A DNA stretch of 64,000 bases from Paucimonas sp. GTDB taxonomy: Bacteria; Pseudomonadota; Gammaproteobacteria; Pseudomonadales; Pseudomonadaceae. Shown here one piece after another: positions 1-8,509 of the stretch (the first letter of the stretch is position 1; each line of letters begins with the position of its first letter). The stretch spans positions 1 to 64,000 of the forward strand of contig JAIRVG010000049.1 in NCBI GenBank assembly GCA_031253995.1, in the 5' to 3' direction. The translations under genes and the position numbers were made by a program. The notes under the pieces are model-generated. The model had not been told where the DNA came from. It searched no databases and worked only from the letters and a program-made list of their open reading frames with translations.

Positions 1-399
1 TATCGCTATACCCGTTACTCGCAGGGTTGGGATTCGCTGTTCACCGGCCTGAGCACCGGCTATGGCACCTGGTTCCAGGGTGAGGTGGCGGCCAACTATT
101 CCGGGCCGTTCAACAGCAATACCGGGATTCACCATGTGGGCCTGAAGGCCACGCCGCTGGAGAACCTGACGGTGGGAGCGCTGTACTTCGACTTCCACAC
201 CCTGGGCGACCGCCACACCTTGAACCTGGATGCGCGGGAGCTGGACTTCTATGCCGAGTGGGCGGTGAACGATCACCTGATCATCAGCCCGGTGATCGGG
301 CTGTACCAGCCGAAGAAGGACGAGAGCAATGGCGGGAACCAGGTGGGGGGTAACGGGACCAATGTGTACAGCCAGTTGACGGTGGCTGTGCCGTTTTGA
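1..399 (+). CDS. Outer-membrane channel, alginate-export/porin-like (C-terminal part)
   Basis: The reading frame is open from the first base of the window, so only the last 132 residues are seen. The segment alternates polar and hydrophobic residues in short strands rich in Tyr, Phe and Gly, and it ends in Ala-Val-Pro-Phe, the terminal aromatic residue expected of an outer-membrane beta-barrel. The strand pattern (VGLKATPLENLTVGALYF, then a charged turn, then ELDFYAEWAVNDH) resembles the C-terminus of alginate-export family channels. Family assignment is from pattern only. The substrate is unknown because the rest of the gene lies outside the window. Confidence 0.6.
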   Translation, partial: YRYTRYSQGWDSLFTGLSTGYGTWFQGEVAANYSGPFNSNTGIHHVGLKATPLENLTVGALYFDFHTLGDRHTLNLDARELDFYAEWAVNDHLIISPVIGLYQPKKDESNGGNQVGGNGTNVYSQLTVAVPF

Positions 400-426
400 T
401 CGCGTGATACGGCGCTAAACCGTGTT

Positions 427-469
427 GGGGCTTGCAGGTGCTCGCTTGAGGCAAGCACCTGGCAGCCCC
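427..469. terminator. Long hairpin between convergent genes
   Basis: GGGGCT and AGCCCC form outer arms around a second stem AGGTGCT/AGCACCT. No long T-run follows on either strand. It lies between the porin and the convergent hydrolase gene, so a bidirectional terminator role is likely but inferred. Confidence 0.5.
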
Positions 470-483
470 GACGCACTCTACTG

Positions 484-1206
484 TCAGGCACTCAGAGCCG
501 GCCCACCCCAAGACAACCACCCCCCAAGCAGTTCAGTAGTGCGCTCCGGCTGCTCCAATGGCGGCAGATGTCCGCATTCATCGATCACCTCCAACCGCGC
601 ACCAGCAATCCCCTCATGAATCAACCGGGCCTCGGCCAGCGGGGTGATCTCGTCCTGTGCGCCGAACAGTACCAGGGTCGGCACGCGGATCGTCTCCAGC
701 ACGGGACGGTAATCGGCGCGGTCGATGATCGCCTGCTGCTGACGGATGAAACCCTCGCGGCCGATGCCGTCGGCCATCGCCATGACCACCTCGGGCACCG
801 TCGTGTCGAGGCTGCGGGCATGCATCAGGCGCGGCAGCAGTTGCGGGGTGACACCCTTGAACCTGCCCTGCCCGGCCAGCTCCAGCAGGCCACGACGGAC
901 CCGGGCGCGGGCCGGTTCGTCGGGGCGGGCCATGGTGTCGAGCAGAGCCAGGCGCTCGACCCGCCCAGGGGCACGACGGAGGATTTCGAAAGCCACGTAG
1001 CCGCCCATGGACAGCGCGGCCAGGGCGAAGCGTGGCGGGGCCTGCTGCAATACGCGCTCAGCCATGGCGACGATGGCCGTGTCCTGGCTCAGGTCAGGGA
1101 TCAATACCGGGCGCTCGGCCTCGAAGGCGGCTTGCTGGTGCGCCCAGAGGCGATGGTCGTTGAGCAGGCCGGGCAGCATCACCAGGGGAAGGTTGTCGCG
1201 GGACAA
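484..1206 (-). CDS. Alpha/beta hydrolase
   Basis: This 240-residue protein has the alpha/beta hydrolase layout: an N-terminal LPGLLNDHRLW strand-turn carrying the oxyanion hole, the nucleophile elbow LSMGGY with Ser66, an acid near Asp185 in FGAQDEITP, and the catalytic His213 in ECGHLPPLE. It lacks a signal peptide and should be cytoplasmic. The length is normal for small esterases, haloperoxidase-like enzymes and pimeloyl-ester-like hydrolases. The substrate cannot be told from sequence. It stands alone between the porin (convergent) and ptrR (same strand, 111 bases upstream). Confidence 0.85.
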   Translation of the reverse strand: MSRDNLPLVMLPGLLNDHRLWAHQQAAFEAERPVLIPDLSQDTAIVAMAERVLQQAPPRFALAALSMGGYVAFEILRRAPGRVERLALLDTMARPDEPARARVRRGLLELAGQGRFKGVTPQLLPRLMHARSLDTTVPEVVMAMADGIGREGFIRQQQAIIDRADYRPVLETIRVPTLVLFGAQDEITPLAEARLIHEGIAGARLEVIDECGHLPPLEQPERTTELLGGWLSWGGPALSA

Positions 1207-1317
1207 GCGGGGTTACTCCTGAAAAACGGGGAAGCGGGATTCTATGCCTGAAGCAGGATAATTGCTGCGTTCTTCCCGGCCTCATCGCTGGCCATCAGCA
1301 GCAATAAAGTCACTGCT

Positions 1318-2199
1318 TCATGCCTCGCCCTCCAGTACCTCCCCCCGCTCCCTGAGCAGTTCGACAAAGGTGCTCAGGCAGCGCGACATCATCCCCCGCC
1401 GCCACACCAGCCAGGTGCGCAGGTAGCGGAACTTCTCCGACAACGGCCACACGCTCACCGTGCTGCAGCCCGGCATGCTGTCCAGCATGCTGCGCGGCAT
1501 CAGCGCCAGCCCGGCCCCCGCACTGACACAGGCGAGCATGCCGTGGTACGACTCCATTTCGAGGATCTTGCCCGGCACCGCGCCGTCCTGGGAGAACCAC
1601 TTCTCGAAGTGATGGCGGTACGAGCAGTTGGCGCGGAAGGCGTAGATGGTCGAGCCATTGACCTCCGCCGCACGGTTGATCGGCCCATGGTTCAGCGGCG
1701 CGATCAGCACCATTTCCTCGGTGAACACCGGTACCCCTTCCAGCGCCGGGTGCAGCACCGGCCCGTCGACGAAGGCCGCGCTCAGGCGGCCGGCCAGCAC
1801 GCCGTCGATCATCGCCCCGGACGGGCCGGTGCTGAGGTCCAGCTCGACCTTGGCATAGCTCTGGTTGTACGCCGCCAGCAACGCCGGGATGCGCACCGCC
1901 GCGGTACTTTCCAGCGAACCGAGGGCGAACGGCCCCTGCGGCTCGTCGCCGGAAACGGTCTGCCGCGCCTCGGCCACCAGGTCGAGGATGCGTCGGGCGT
2001 AGTCGAGGAAATTCCATCCGGCCGGCGACAGGCGCAGGCGGCTTTTCTCGCGGATGAACAGGTCGGCGCCCAATTCTTCTTCCAGTTGTCGGATTCTGGT
2101 AGTCAGATTCGAGGGCACCCGGTGAATATGCTGGGCCGCCGCACTGATGCTGCCCTGCTCTGCCACGGCCTTGAACATCTCCAGCTGGACCAGATCCAT
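1318..2199 (-). CDS. ptrR: LysR-family regulator, PtrR-like
   Basis: The 293-residue protein starts with a LysR winged-helix domain ([17 protein letters not shown], recognition helix near residues 28-48) followed by a substrate-binding domain. Runs such as [30 protein letters not shown] and [11 protein letters not shown] match E. coli PtrR (YneJ), which is encoded next to sad and controls it. Here it is divergent from a sad homologue across 109 bases, the same arrangement. The likely role is control of succinate-semialdehyde dehydrogenase in the putrescine/GABA pathway. The effector is inferred from the family, not seen. Confidence 0.88.
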   Translation of the reverse strand: MDLVQLEMFKAVAEQGSISAAAQHIHRVPSNLTTRIRQLEEELGADLFIREKSRLRLSPAGWNFLDYARRILDLVAEARQTVSGDEPQGPFALGSLESTAAVRIPALLAAYNQSYAKVELDLSTGPSGAMIDGVLAGRLSAAFVDGPVLHPALEGVPVFTEEMVLIAPLNHGPINRAAEVNGSTIYAFRANCSYRHHFEKWFSQDGAVPGKILEMESYHGMLACVSAGAGLALMPRSMLDSMPGCSTVSVWPLSEKFRYLRTWLVWRRGMMSRCLSTFVELLRERGEVLEGEA

Positions 2200-2242
2200 A
2201 TCATCATTCTCTCTGCGTGAACGTTTCGCTCAGTATTATTCA

Positions 2243-2255
2243 GTTTCAGGGAAAC
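2243..2255. promoter_or_regulatory. Candidate LysR operator between ptrR and sad
   Basis: GTTTC-AGG-GAAAC is a perfect 13-base inverted repeat in the divergent ptrR/sad intergenic region, 53 bases before the sad start. Short symmetrical sites of this kind are typical of LysR binding, but binding is inferred. Confidence 0.35.
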
Positions 2256-2308
2256 ATACAACGCAGTAGGCTCCGGTCCGTACTCCTTACAAGAATCAGG
2301 ACGCCGAG

Positions 2309-3700
2309 ATGACCGTGATCAGCCACCAGACCCATGCCCTGTCGATCAATCCCGCCACCGGCGAGCAGATCGGCGCCTATCCCTACGAAAGCGCCGACGT
2401 GCTCGACGCCGCCCTGGCCCGTGCCGCCGCCGGCTACGCGGTGTGGCGCCGCACGCCGCTGGCCGGCCGCGTGGCCAAGCTGGGTGATCTGGCCGTCGCC
2501 CTGCGCGACAACGTCGAGGCCATGGCCCTGATGATTACCGACGAGATGGGCAAGCCGGTTGCCCAGGCCCGTGGCGAAATCGAGAAATGCGCCCAGCTGT
2601 GCGAGTGGTACGCCGAAAACGGCCCGGCCATGCTGGCGCCGGAAGCCGCGCCGGTACCGGTGGGCAAGGCGCGTATCGAATACCGTCCGCTGGGCCCGCT
2701 GCTGGCGGTGATGCCGTGGAACTTCCCGATCTGGCAGGTACTGCGTGGCGCCGTGCCGGCGCTGCTGGCCGGCAACACCTACGTGCTCAAGCACGCGCCG
2801 AACGTGATGGGCAGTGCCTACCTGCTGCTGGACGCCTTCAAGCGCGCCGGCTTCCCCGAGGGCGTGTTCGAGGTGATCAACGTCACCCCTGATGGCGTGT
2901 CCAAGGCCATCGCCGACCCGCGCATCGCCGCCGTGACCCTCACCGGCAGCGTCCGTGCGGGCATGGCCATCGGTGCCCAGGCCGGTGCCGCGCTGAAGAA
3001 ATGCGTGCTGGAGCTGGGCGGTTCCGACCCGTTCATCGTGCTCAACGACGCCAACCTCGACGAAGCGGTGAAGGCTGCCGTGATCGGTCGCTACCAGAAC
3101 ACCGGCCAGGTCTGCGCCGCAGCCAAGCGCCTGATCGTCGAGGAAGGCGTGGTCCAGGCCTTCACCGAGAAGTTCGTGGCCCTGACCCGCGAGCTGGTGA
3201 TGGGTGATCCGCGCAACGCCGAGACCTATATCGGCCCGATGGCCCGCTTCGACCTGCGCGACGAGCTGGACGGCCAGGTCCAGGCGACCCTGGCCGAAGG
3301 CGCGACCCTGCTGCTGGGTGGCGGCAAGGCGGACGGTGAAGGCAACTACTACCAGCCGACCGTGCTGGCGGACGTTACCGACCAGATGACCTCGTTCAAG
3401 GAAGAGCTGTTCGGCCCGGTGGCCTCCATCATCACCGCCCGTGATGCACGGCATGCGCTGGAGCTGGCCAACGATAGCGAGTTCGGCCTGGCGTCGACCA
3501 TCTACACCGCCAATGTGGAACTGGCCGAGCAACTGGTGGAAGAACTGGACACCGGCGGCATCTTCATCAACGGCTACTGCGCCAGCGATCCGCGGGTGAC
3601 CTTCGGTGGCGTGAAGAAGAGCGGTTTCGGCCGCGAGCTGTCGCACTTCGGCGTGCGTGAGTTCTGCAATGCGCAGACGGTGTGGCTGGATCGCAACTAA
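2309..3700 (+). CDS. sad: Succinate-semialdehyde dehydrogenase (Sad/YneI type)
   Basis: This 463-residue NAD(P)-dependent aldehyde dehydrogenase should oxidise succinate semialdehyde to succinate, the last step of GABA/putrescine breakdown. The catalytic cysteine is Cys269 (TGQVCAAAK) and the general base is Glu235 (VLELGGSDPF). The cofactor-binding PWNFPIWQ segment is near residue 136. Diagnostic stretches (SINPATGEQ at the N-terminus, FGGVKKSGFGRELSHFG near the C-terminus) match E. coli Sad closely. It is transcribed divergently from ptrR. A single gene without operon partners; cytoplasmic. Confidence 0.93.
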   Translation: MTVISHQTHALSINPATGEQIGAYPYESADVLDAALARAAAGYAVWRRTPLAGRVAKLGDLAVALRDNVEAMALMITDEMGKPVAQARGEIEKCAQLCEWYAENGPAMLAPEAAPVPVGKARIEYRPLGPLLAVMPWNFPIWQVLRGAVPALLAGNTYVLKHAPNVMGSAYLLLDAFKRAGFPEGVFEVINVTPDGVSKAIADPRIAAVTLTGSVRAGMAIGAQAGAALKKCVLELGGSDPFIVLNDANLDEAVKAAVIGRYQNTGQVCAAAKRLIVEEGVVQAFTEKFVALTRELVMGDPRNAETYIGPMARFDLRDELDGQVQATLAEGATLLLGGGKADGEGNYYQPTVLADVTDQMTSFKEELFGPVASIITARDARHALELANDSEFGLASTIYTANVELAEQLVEELDTGGIFINGYCASDPRVTFGGVKKSGFGRELSHFGVREFCNAQTVWLDRN

Positions 3701-3717
3701 GCCACTCCACCGCCCCT

Positions 3718-3744
3718 TGTAGAGCAAGCTTGCTCGCGATCGGA
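3718..3744. repeat. REP-like half element
   Basis: TGTAGAGCAAGCTTGCTCGC carries the palindrome GAGCAAGCTTGCTC, the core of a common Pseudomonas intergenic repeat. It follows the sad stop codon. Confidence 0.55.
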
Positions 3745-3846
3745 CCCGCATCAGCGATTGCCAAGAAAGCATCAAATGGCCATCATCTGCCCCGCCAATG
3801 GGGCAGTGCCTGCTGCCCTGGAACAGGAAACCAAGGAAGTAAAGGA

Positions 3847-4458
3847 ATGACGCAGAGTGATGTAATCGGAATCGTCGAAATCGCGATGTGGGGAGGCCTG
3901 TGGTTCTGGATCGCCCGGCGCCTCAAGCGGAGGGGAAGCGGCGCGCTCACGCGCAACCTGGCAGGCGCCATGGGCGGTGCGGTCGTGACCCTGAGCCTGT
4001 TCGCCGCGCTGTTTCACTTCAAGGTCCTGGATGCCAACCCGAAGACCTTCAACCTCACGCCGGAACAATACGCGGCCCAGCTCAATCCCTTGCTGCAAGA
4101 GTGGCAACACCATCCGCAACTCGATCCGCAGAACCTTACCAAGGGCAAGGATTTCGACATCATCTCGGCAGAACTGGATCCCTACACCACCCTGCATGTC
4201 GGGGTTTCCAGAAGCACTGGAAAGGTATTCCGGGTGTTCGTCGACGGGAGTTTCAAGGGAGACATGAGGGCTTTCGATCACATGGCCCGATTGGCGTCGG
4301 CCGCACTTGCCGCGACGCACCGCGGTACGACCACGGACGAGGTCTATGGGCAGTTGTCCGAGATGGCCGACGGTCGAGCGGTGGTCTTCGGCGAAGTATC
4401 GATGACCTCCGAGATGACACCTGGAGTGGGCAGGAAATTCTACGCAGAACCGCTGTAA
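3847..4458 (+). CDS. Hypothetical protein with two N-terminal membrane segments
   Basis: I do not recognise this 203-residue protein. The ATG at 3847 is preceded by AGGAAGTAAAGGA, a good ribosome binding site, so it was preferred to an upstream GTG. Two hydrophobic stretches are visible: residues 5-22 (DVIGIVEIAMWGGLWFWI) and about 39-57 (GAMGGAVVTLSLFAALF), separated by a basic loop RRLKRRGSG. The remainder is a soluble domain with no motif I can name. Orientation and topology are inferred. It stands between sad and a convergent aldehyde dehydrogenase and may be a single gene. Confidence 0.7.
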   Translation: MTQSDVIGIVEIAMWGGLWFWIARRLKRRGSGALTRNLAGAMGGAVVTLSLFAALFHFKVLDANPKTFNLTPEQYAAQLNPLLQEWQHHPQLDPQNLTKGKDFDIISAELDPYTTLHVGVSRSTGKVFRVFVDGSFKGDMRAFDHMARLASAALAATHRGTTTDEVYGQLSEMADGRAVVFGEVSMTSEMTPGVGRKFYAEPL

Positions 4459-4508
4459 CCCGTCGTATCGCTTGATGGAGATGGCGCTGCCGCTACGCGA
4501 GCGGTGAG

Positions 4509-4544
4509 TGCTTCGAGGACCTCCCTGCGGTGGTCCTCGAAGCA
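4509..4544. terminator. 13-bp perfect hairpin between convergent genes
   Basis: TGCTTCGAGGACC and its exact reverse complement are separated by 10 bases. No T-run follows on either side. Its place between two convergent stop codons suggests a bidirectional transcript end. Confidence 0.45.
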
Positions 4545-4553
4545 ATGTCACCC

Positions 4554-5978
4554 TCACCCCAGGCAACGGGTCACATGCTTCACCGACTGATACGCCGACA
4601 ACCCCCAGGGCCCCAGCTCGCGGCCGATGCCGCTGCCCTTGGTGCCGCCCCATGACGTCTCGACGAACACCGCCTGGATCGAGTTGATCCACACATGCCC
4701 AACCTCCAGGGCATCGGCGACCCGCTCGGCACGCTCAAGATCCTGGCTCACCACCGTTGCGACCAACCCGAAACGGCTGTCATTGGCCAGGGCGATGGCC
4801 TCTTCTTCCGTACGGAAACGCTGGCTGCACAGCACCGGGCCAAAGATCTCCTCGACCCACAGGCGGCTGTCCGCCGGTACATCGGCATACAGCGTCGGGC
4901 TGACGAACCAGCCGGCGCGGTCCAGCGGCTGTCCACCGGTCAGGCACTTCAGGCCCTCTTCCCTGGCAATCGCAAAGTACGCCGCCACCTTGAGCCAGTG
5001 GCCCTGGCTGGTCAGCGGGCCCATGTCGACTTCTTCACCCAGCGGGTTACCGACTCGCAGTTTCTCCAGCGCCAACGCCAACCGCTCCAGCAAGGCATCG
5101 GCAATGCCTTCCTGGATCAGCAGGCGCGAGGTGGCCGAGCACATCTGCCCGGCGTTCCAGCAGATACCGGCAACAATCCACTCCACCGCTTGGTCCAGGT
5201 CGCAGTCGTCGAACACCACGATGGCCGACTTGCCGCCCAGCTCCAGGGTCACCGGCCGGCACTGCGCCGAAGCGCTGCGCATCACCTGGCTGCCCACGTT
5301 GTTGCTGCCGGTGAAGGACAGCTTGTCCAGGCCATTGTGGTTGCTCAGGGCAATACCGGTCTCGGCCTTGCCTACCACGATGTTCAGTACGCCAGCCGGC
5401 AGGCCGAGGGTCTCGGCGATCCGGCCATAGGCCTGCTCCACCAACGGGGTGATCTCCGACGGCTTGAGTACCACGGTGCAACCGGCGGCCAGGGCCGGGG
5501 CGAGTTTCCAGGCGCTGGTCACCAGCGGGAAGTTCCACGGCACGATCAGGCCGACCACGCCCACCGGCTCCAGCCGGGTACGGGCGCTGAAGCCCGGTGC
5601 CGCCAGGGCCACGTTGAAGTCCTTGCCGGCCTGCTGCTCGACCAGGTCGGCGTAGTAGCCGAAGGTGGCGACGGCGTCGTCCAGGTCGATTTCCGCTTCA
5701 TGGCGCGGCTTGCCGTTGTTGCGCATCTGCAGGGCGATCAGTTCCTCGCGGCGCAGGCCCAGTTGCTCGGCAAAGCCGCGCAGGTAGCCGGCGCGGGTCG
5801 CCACGTCGAGGGCTTTCCAGGCCGGCAGGGCCTTGCGTGCGGCAGCAACGGCCTCGTCGACCTGGCCAGCGCTGGCGGCCAGCAGTTCGGCGAAAGGCTC
5901 GCCCAGGGACGGGTCGAAGACCTTGATGCAATCGGCGGTGGCACCATCCACCCAGCGGCCATCGATGTAATGAGTCAT
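4554..5978 (-). CDS. NAD(P)-dependent aldehyde dehydrogenase (betaine-aldehyde-dehydrogenase-like)
   Basis: This 474-residue enzyme has the full aldehyde dehydrogenase architecture: PWNFPLVTSAWK near residues 147-158, the general base Glu246 in TLELGGKSA, and the catalytic Cys280 in GQMCSATS. The closest pattern is the betaine/aminoaldehyde dehydrogenase group. It follows the NCS1 permease with a 12-base gap and is the last gene of a three-gene operon, so its aldehyde probably comes from the compound the permease imports, perhaps an amine or N-heterocycle product. Specificity is inferred and unproven. Confidence 0.85.
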   Translation of the reverse strand: MTHYIDGRWVDGATADCIKVFDPSLGEPFAELLAASAGQVDEAVAAARKALPAWKALDVATRAGYLRGFAEQLGLRREELIALQMRNNGKPRHEAEIDLDDAVATFGYYADLVEQQAGKDFNVALAAPGFSARTRLEPVGVVGLIVPWNFPLVTSAWKLAPALAAGCTVVLKPSEITPLVEQAYGRIAETLGLPAGVLNIVVGKAETGIALSNHNGLDKLSFTGSNNVGSQVMRSASAQCRPVTLELGGKSAIVVFDDCDLDQAVEWIVAGICWNAGQMCSATSRLLIQEGIADALLERLALALEKLRVGNPLGEEVDMGPLTSQGHWLKVAAYFAIAREEGLKCLTGGQPLDRAGWFVSPTLYADVPADSRLWVEEIFGPVLCSQRFRTEEEAIALANDSRFGLVATVVSQDLERAERVADALEVGHVWINSIQAVFVETSWGGTKGSGIGRELGPWGLSAYQSVKHVTRCLG

Positions 5979-5990
5979 GTACAGCTCCAG

Positions 5991-7490
5991 TCAGGCCGTT
6001 TCGGCAGTCGTCAGCGACGCGGACGCCGCCGGTTTGCGAAATACCCAGCGCGGGCCCTTGGGGCCATACACCGCGGCGGGTTCGGGGAAAAGGTTGATCA
6101 GGGCCAGGTACAGCACGGCGGCCAGGCCCAGGGTGATCGGCAGGCTGATGTCGATGCCGCCGGCCAGTTCGCCGAGGCTGCCGACGAACTGCCCCGGCAG
6201 GTTGACGAAGCACAGGCCGGTGATCGCGCTGGGAATCCAGGCGCCCATGCCGCGCCAGTTCCAGCCGTGGTTGAACCAGTAGCGGCCACCGCGCTCGCCA
6301 CGGGTGAACACCTGCAGGTCGTCGGCGTGGTAGAAGCCGCGGCGGGTGATCAGGCCGAGGATCATGATCACCATCCACGGGCTGGTGCAGGTGATGATCA
6401 GCACGGCGAAGGTGGACACGCTCTGCACCAGGTTGAAGGCGAAGCGGCCGATGAAGATGAAGGCGATGGCGAGCACGCCGATCAGCAGGGTTGCGGCGGC
6501 GCGGCTGAGCAAGCGCGGGAACACGCTGGACATGTCCAGGCCGGTGCCGTACAGCGCCGTGGTGCCGGTGGACATGCCGCCAATCACCGCGATCAGGCAC
6601 ACCGGCAGGAAGAACCAGGTCGGCGAGATGGCCAGCAGGCCGCCGACATAGTTGTTGGCCTCGATGTACTGCGGCGCGTTGCTCGCCACCAGGGTCGCGG
6701 TGCACAGGCCGAAGAGGAACGGAATCAGGGTGCCGACCTGCGAGGCGATCACCGCCAGCATGATCCGCGACTTCGGCGTCTCCCGCGGGATGTAGCGCGA
6801 CCAGTCGCCAAGGAAGGCGCCGAACGACACGGGGTTGCTCATGGCCAGCAGCGCCGAACCGATGAACGCCGCCCAGAAGCCCGGCTGGCCGAGGTTGACG
6901 CTACCGGCGAAGCTGGCATCGAACGGCCCGGCGAAGGCGAAGATGCCCAGCAGGAACAGCAGGCTCGACGCCCACACCGCGATCTTGTTGACCCAGAGCA
7001 TGAAGCGGAAGCCGAAGATGCACACGATCAGCACCAGCACCGCGAACAGGCCGTAGGTCAGGCCCAGGGTCAGGTCGGTTTCCGGCAGTCCGGCCAGGCG
7101 CTTGGCGCCACCCACCAGGGCATCGCCGGAGCTCCACACCGACAGCGAGAAGAACGCCACGGCGGTCAGCAGCGACAGGAACGAACCGACGATGCGCCCG
7201 TGCACGCCGAAATGCGCGCCGGACGACACCGCGTTGTTGGTACCGTTGAGCGCGCCGAACAGGCCCATGGGCGAAAGGATCAGCGCACCGACGCCGACGC
7301 CCAGCAGGATCGCCCAGACCCCAGCCTGGAACGACAGGCCGAACAGTACGGGGAAGCTGCCGAGCACGGCGGTGGCGAAGGTATTGGCGCCGCCGAAGAT
7401 CAGGCGGAACAGGTCCAGGGGGGTGGCGTCGCGTTGGTTGTCGGGGATCTGTTCGACCCCGTTGGTTTCGATTCCGGAGGAATGGCTCAT
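5991..7490 (-). CDS. NCS1-family nucleobase/cytosine-type permease
   Basis: The 499-residue protein is almost entirely hydrophobic with about 12 membrane spans. Early segments LFRLIFGGANTFATAVLGSF and GLFGALNGTNNAVSSGAHFG (the helix 1 and helix 3 regions of NCS1 carriers) place it in the nucleobase:cation symporter-1 family (cytosine, allantoin, hydantoin, uracil carriers). It sits in the inner membrane. It lies between an NTF2-like gene (67 bases upstream) and an aldehyde dehydrogenase (12 bases downstream). The linked dehydrogenase suggests the substrate is a carbon and nitrogen source rather than a salvage base. Substrate not determinable here. Confidence 0.85.
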   Translation of the reverse strand: MSHSSGIETNGVEQIPDNQRDATPLDLFRLIFGGANTFATAVLGSFPVLFGLSFQAGVWAILLGVGVGALILSPMGLFGALNGTNNAVSSGAHFGVHGRIVGSFLSLLTAVAFFSLSVWSSGDALVGGAKRLAGLPETDLTLGLTYGLFAVLVLIVCIFGFRFMLWVNKIAVWASSLLFLLGIFAFAGPFDASFAGSVNLGQPGFWAAFIGSALLAMSNPVSFGAFLGDWSRYIPRETPKSRIMLAVIASQVGTLIPFLFGLCTATLVASNAPQYIEANNYVGGLLAISPTWFFLPVCLIAVIGGMSTGTTALYGTGLDMSSVFPRLLSRAAATLLIGVLAIAFIFIGRFAFNLVQSVSTFAVLIITCTSPWMVIMILGLITRRGFYHADDLQVFTRGERGGRYWFNHGWNWRGMGAWIPSAITGLCFVNLPGQFVGSLGELAGGIDISLPITLGLAAVLYLALINLFPEPAAVYGPKGPRWVFRKPAASASLTTAETA

Positions 7491-7557
7491 GGTGGTGCTC
7501 CAGCGCCTGATTGTTTTTTGAGTGCGTTGGCAGTGGCGGCAAGGCCGCCGGAAAGGA

Positions 7558-7974
7558 TCAGCTATCGCTCAAGGCCGAGAGGTGCTCGTGGCAGGCCAGC
7601 CAGTGATCGCCGTGCAGGCGGAAGACGATGGTTTCCCGCTCTTCCAGATGCAGTTCTTCGCCGCCGACCCGCAGGTGGGTGGCGACGTCGTGCAGGAAGA
7701 TCGCCACGTCGCCCAGCAGGCTGACCTGGGCATTGCTCGACCGACAGCCGAGCACGGCAAAGCCTTCGGCCTGCCATTGCTCCCAGAGTTGCTCGTAGGC
7801 ATGGCGCGACATCAGCGGTTGCGGGACGGTGTGGAAGAGGAAGGTGGCGTCTTCGCTGAAGCAGGCGAAGTAGCGGGTGGTGTCGTTGCTGGCGAAGGCA
7901 TCGACCAGGGCGGCGGCGGCGCGCAGGACCTGGGATTCACGCGAAGGGATCGGGTTCACGAGTGGGGCACTCAC
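7558..7974 (-). CDS. NTF2-like/SnoaL-fold protein
   Basis: A 138-residue protein of the cone-shaped NTF2-like fold. A helix ([36 protein letters not shown]) is followed by curved strands ([43 protein letters not shown]). I chose the GTG at 7974 because the family begins shortly before the first helix. A longer frame opens at 8040 with TTG but its extra residues are proline-rich and unlike the family. It heads the permease-dehydrogenase operon. Members act as small hydrolases, isomerases or binding proteins; the role here is unknown. No strong ribosome binding site precedes either start. Confidence 0.7.
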   Translation of the reverse strand: MSAPLVNPIPSRESQVLRAAAALVDAFASNDTTRYFACFSEDATFLFHTVPQPLMSRHAYEQLWEQWQAEGFAVLGCRSSNAQVSLLGDVAIFLHDVATHLRVGGEELHLEERETIVFRLHGDHWLACHEHLSALSDS

Positions 7975-8047
7975 GGTTTTTGTAGTTGTCTGCGGGGAAT
8001 TCTGGCGGGGGGATGCGGGGGGAAGAATCGCTGGGGGCAAATAATCA

Positions 8048-8065
8048 GTTCAGGAATTTCTGAAC
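8048..8065. promoter_or_regulatory. Candidate operator upstream of the NTF2-permease-dehydrogenase operon
   Basis: GTTCAG-GAATTT-CTGAAC is an 18-base inverted repeat with perfect 6-base arms, 74 bases before the chosen operon start and 120 bases before the divergent antitoxin gene. No regulator gene is adjacent. Function inferred. Confidence 0.35.
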
Positions 8066-8184
8066 CATCGGGTGCCGTTGGTCTCTGGAGGGCGGGAGGA
8101 AGACCTTATTCAGAGCGAATTTTTGCTAGCCTCACACCCCATTGGTGCGACATCGAGCCCTGCTATTCCCAGAGGACCCAACTC

Positions 8185-8433
8185 ATGAGAATTGAAACCA
8201 TCAGCTATTTGAAAAAGCACGCGGCGGACCTGCCGCTTGACGAGCCATTGGTCGTCACGCAGAACGGCGTACCGGCCTACGTCGTCGAATCCTACGCCGA
8301 GCGCAAGCGTCGGGACGAGGCCATAGCACTGGTGAAGCTTCTGGCAATGGGATCACGGGAGTATACGCAGGGCGAACACTGCTCGGCCGAAGAGTTGAAA
8401 GACCGCCTGAAGAAAAGGTTCAGCCCCGAGTAG
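8185..8433 (+). CDS. Phd/YefM-family antitoxin (orphan)
   Basis: The 82-residue protein begins [17 protein letters not shown] and continues with [20 protein letters not shown], the DNA-binding N-terminal fold typical of Phd/YefM antitoxins. The C-terminal half is charged and helical ([11 protein letters not shown]), as expected for the toxin-binding tail. A ribosome site (AGAGGA) lies 9 bases before the ATG. No toxin gene follows: the stop codon lies inside a REP hairpin and the next gene is on the other strand. It may be a solitary regulator or the survivor of a broken toxin-antitoxin pair. Confidence 0.75.
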   Translation: MRIETISYLKKHAADLPLDEPLVVTQNGVPAYVVESYAERKRRDEAIALVKLLAMGSREYTQGEHCSAEELKDRLKKRFSPE

Positions 8434-8506
8434 GAGCTGGCTTGCCTGCGAAGGACCGCGAAACGGTCCTTCGCAGTGGTTCGTCACACGACAAGCCAGC
8501 TCCTAC
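8430..8506. repeat. Double REP hairpin overlapping the antitoxin stop
   Basis: Outer arms GTAGGAGCTGGCTTG and CAAGCCAGCTCCTAC (15 bases, perfect) enclose a second perfect 13-base stem CTGCGAAGGACCG/CGGTCCTTCGCAG. This is the usual Pseudomonas REP-pair form. It separates two convergent genes and may act as a terminator for both. Confidence 0.8.
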
Positions 8507-8509
8507 CAG

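Noticed and set aside
4695..7724. 1,000-codon plus-strand frame opposite the aldehyde dehydrogenase and permease
   Set aside because: Both minus-strand genes have full family motifs with catalytic residues; the plus frame has none.
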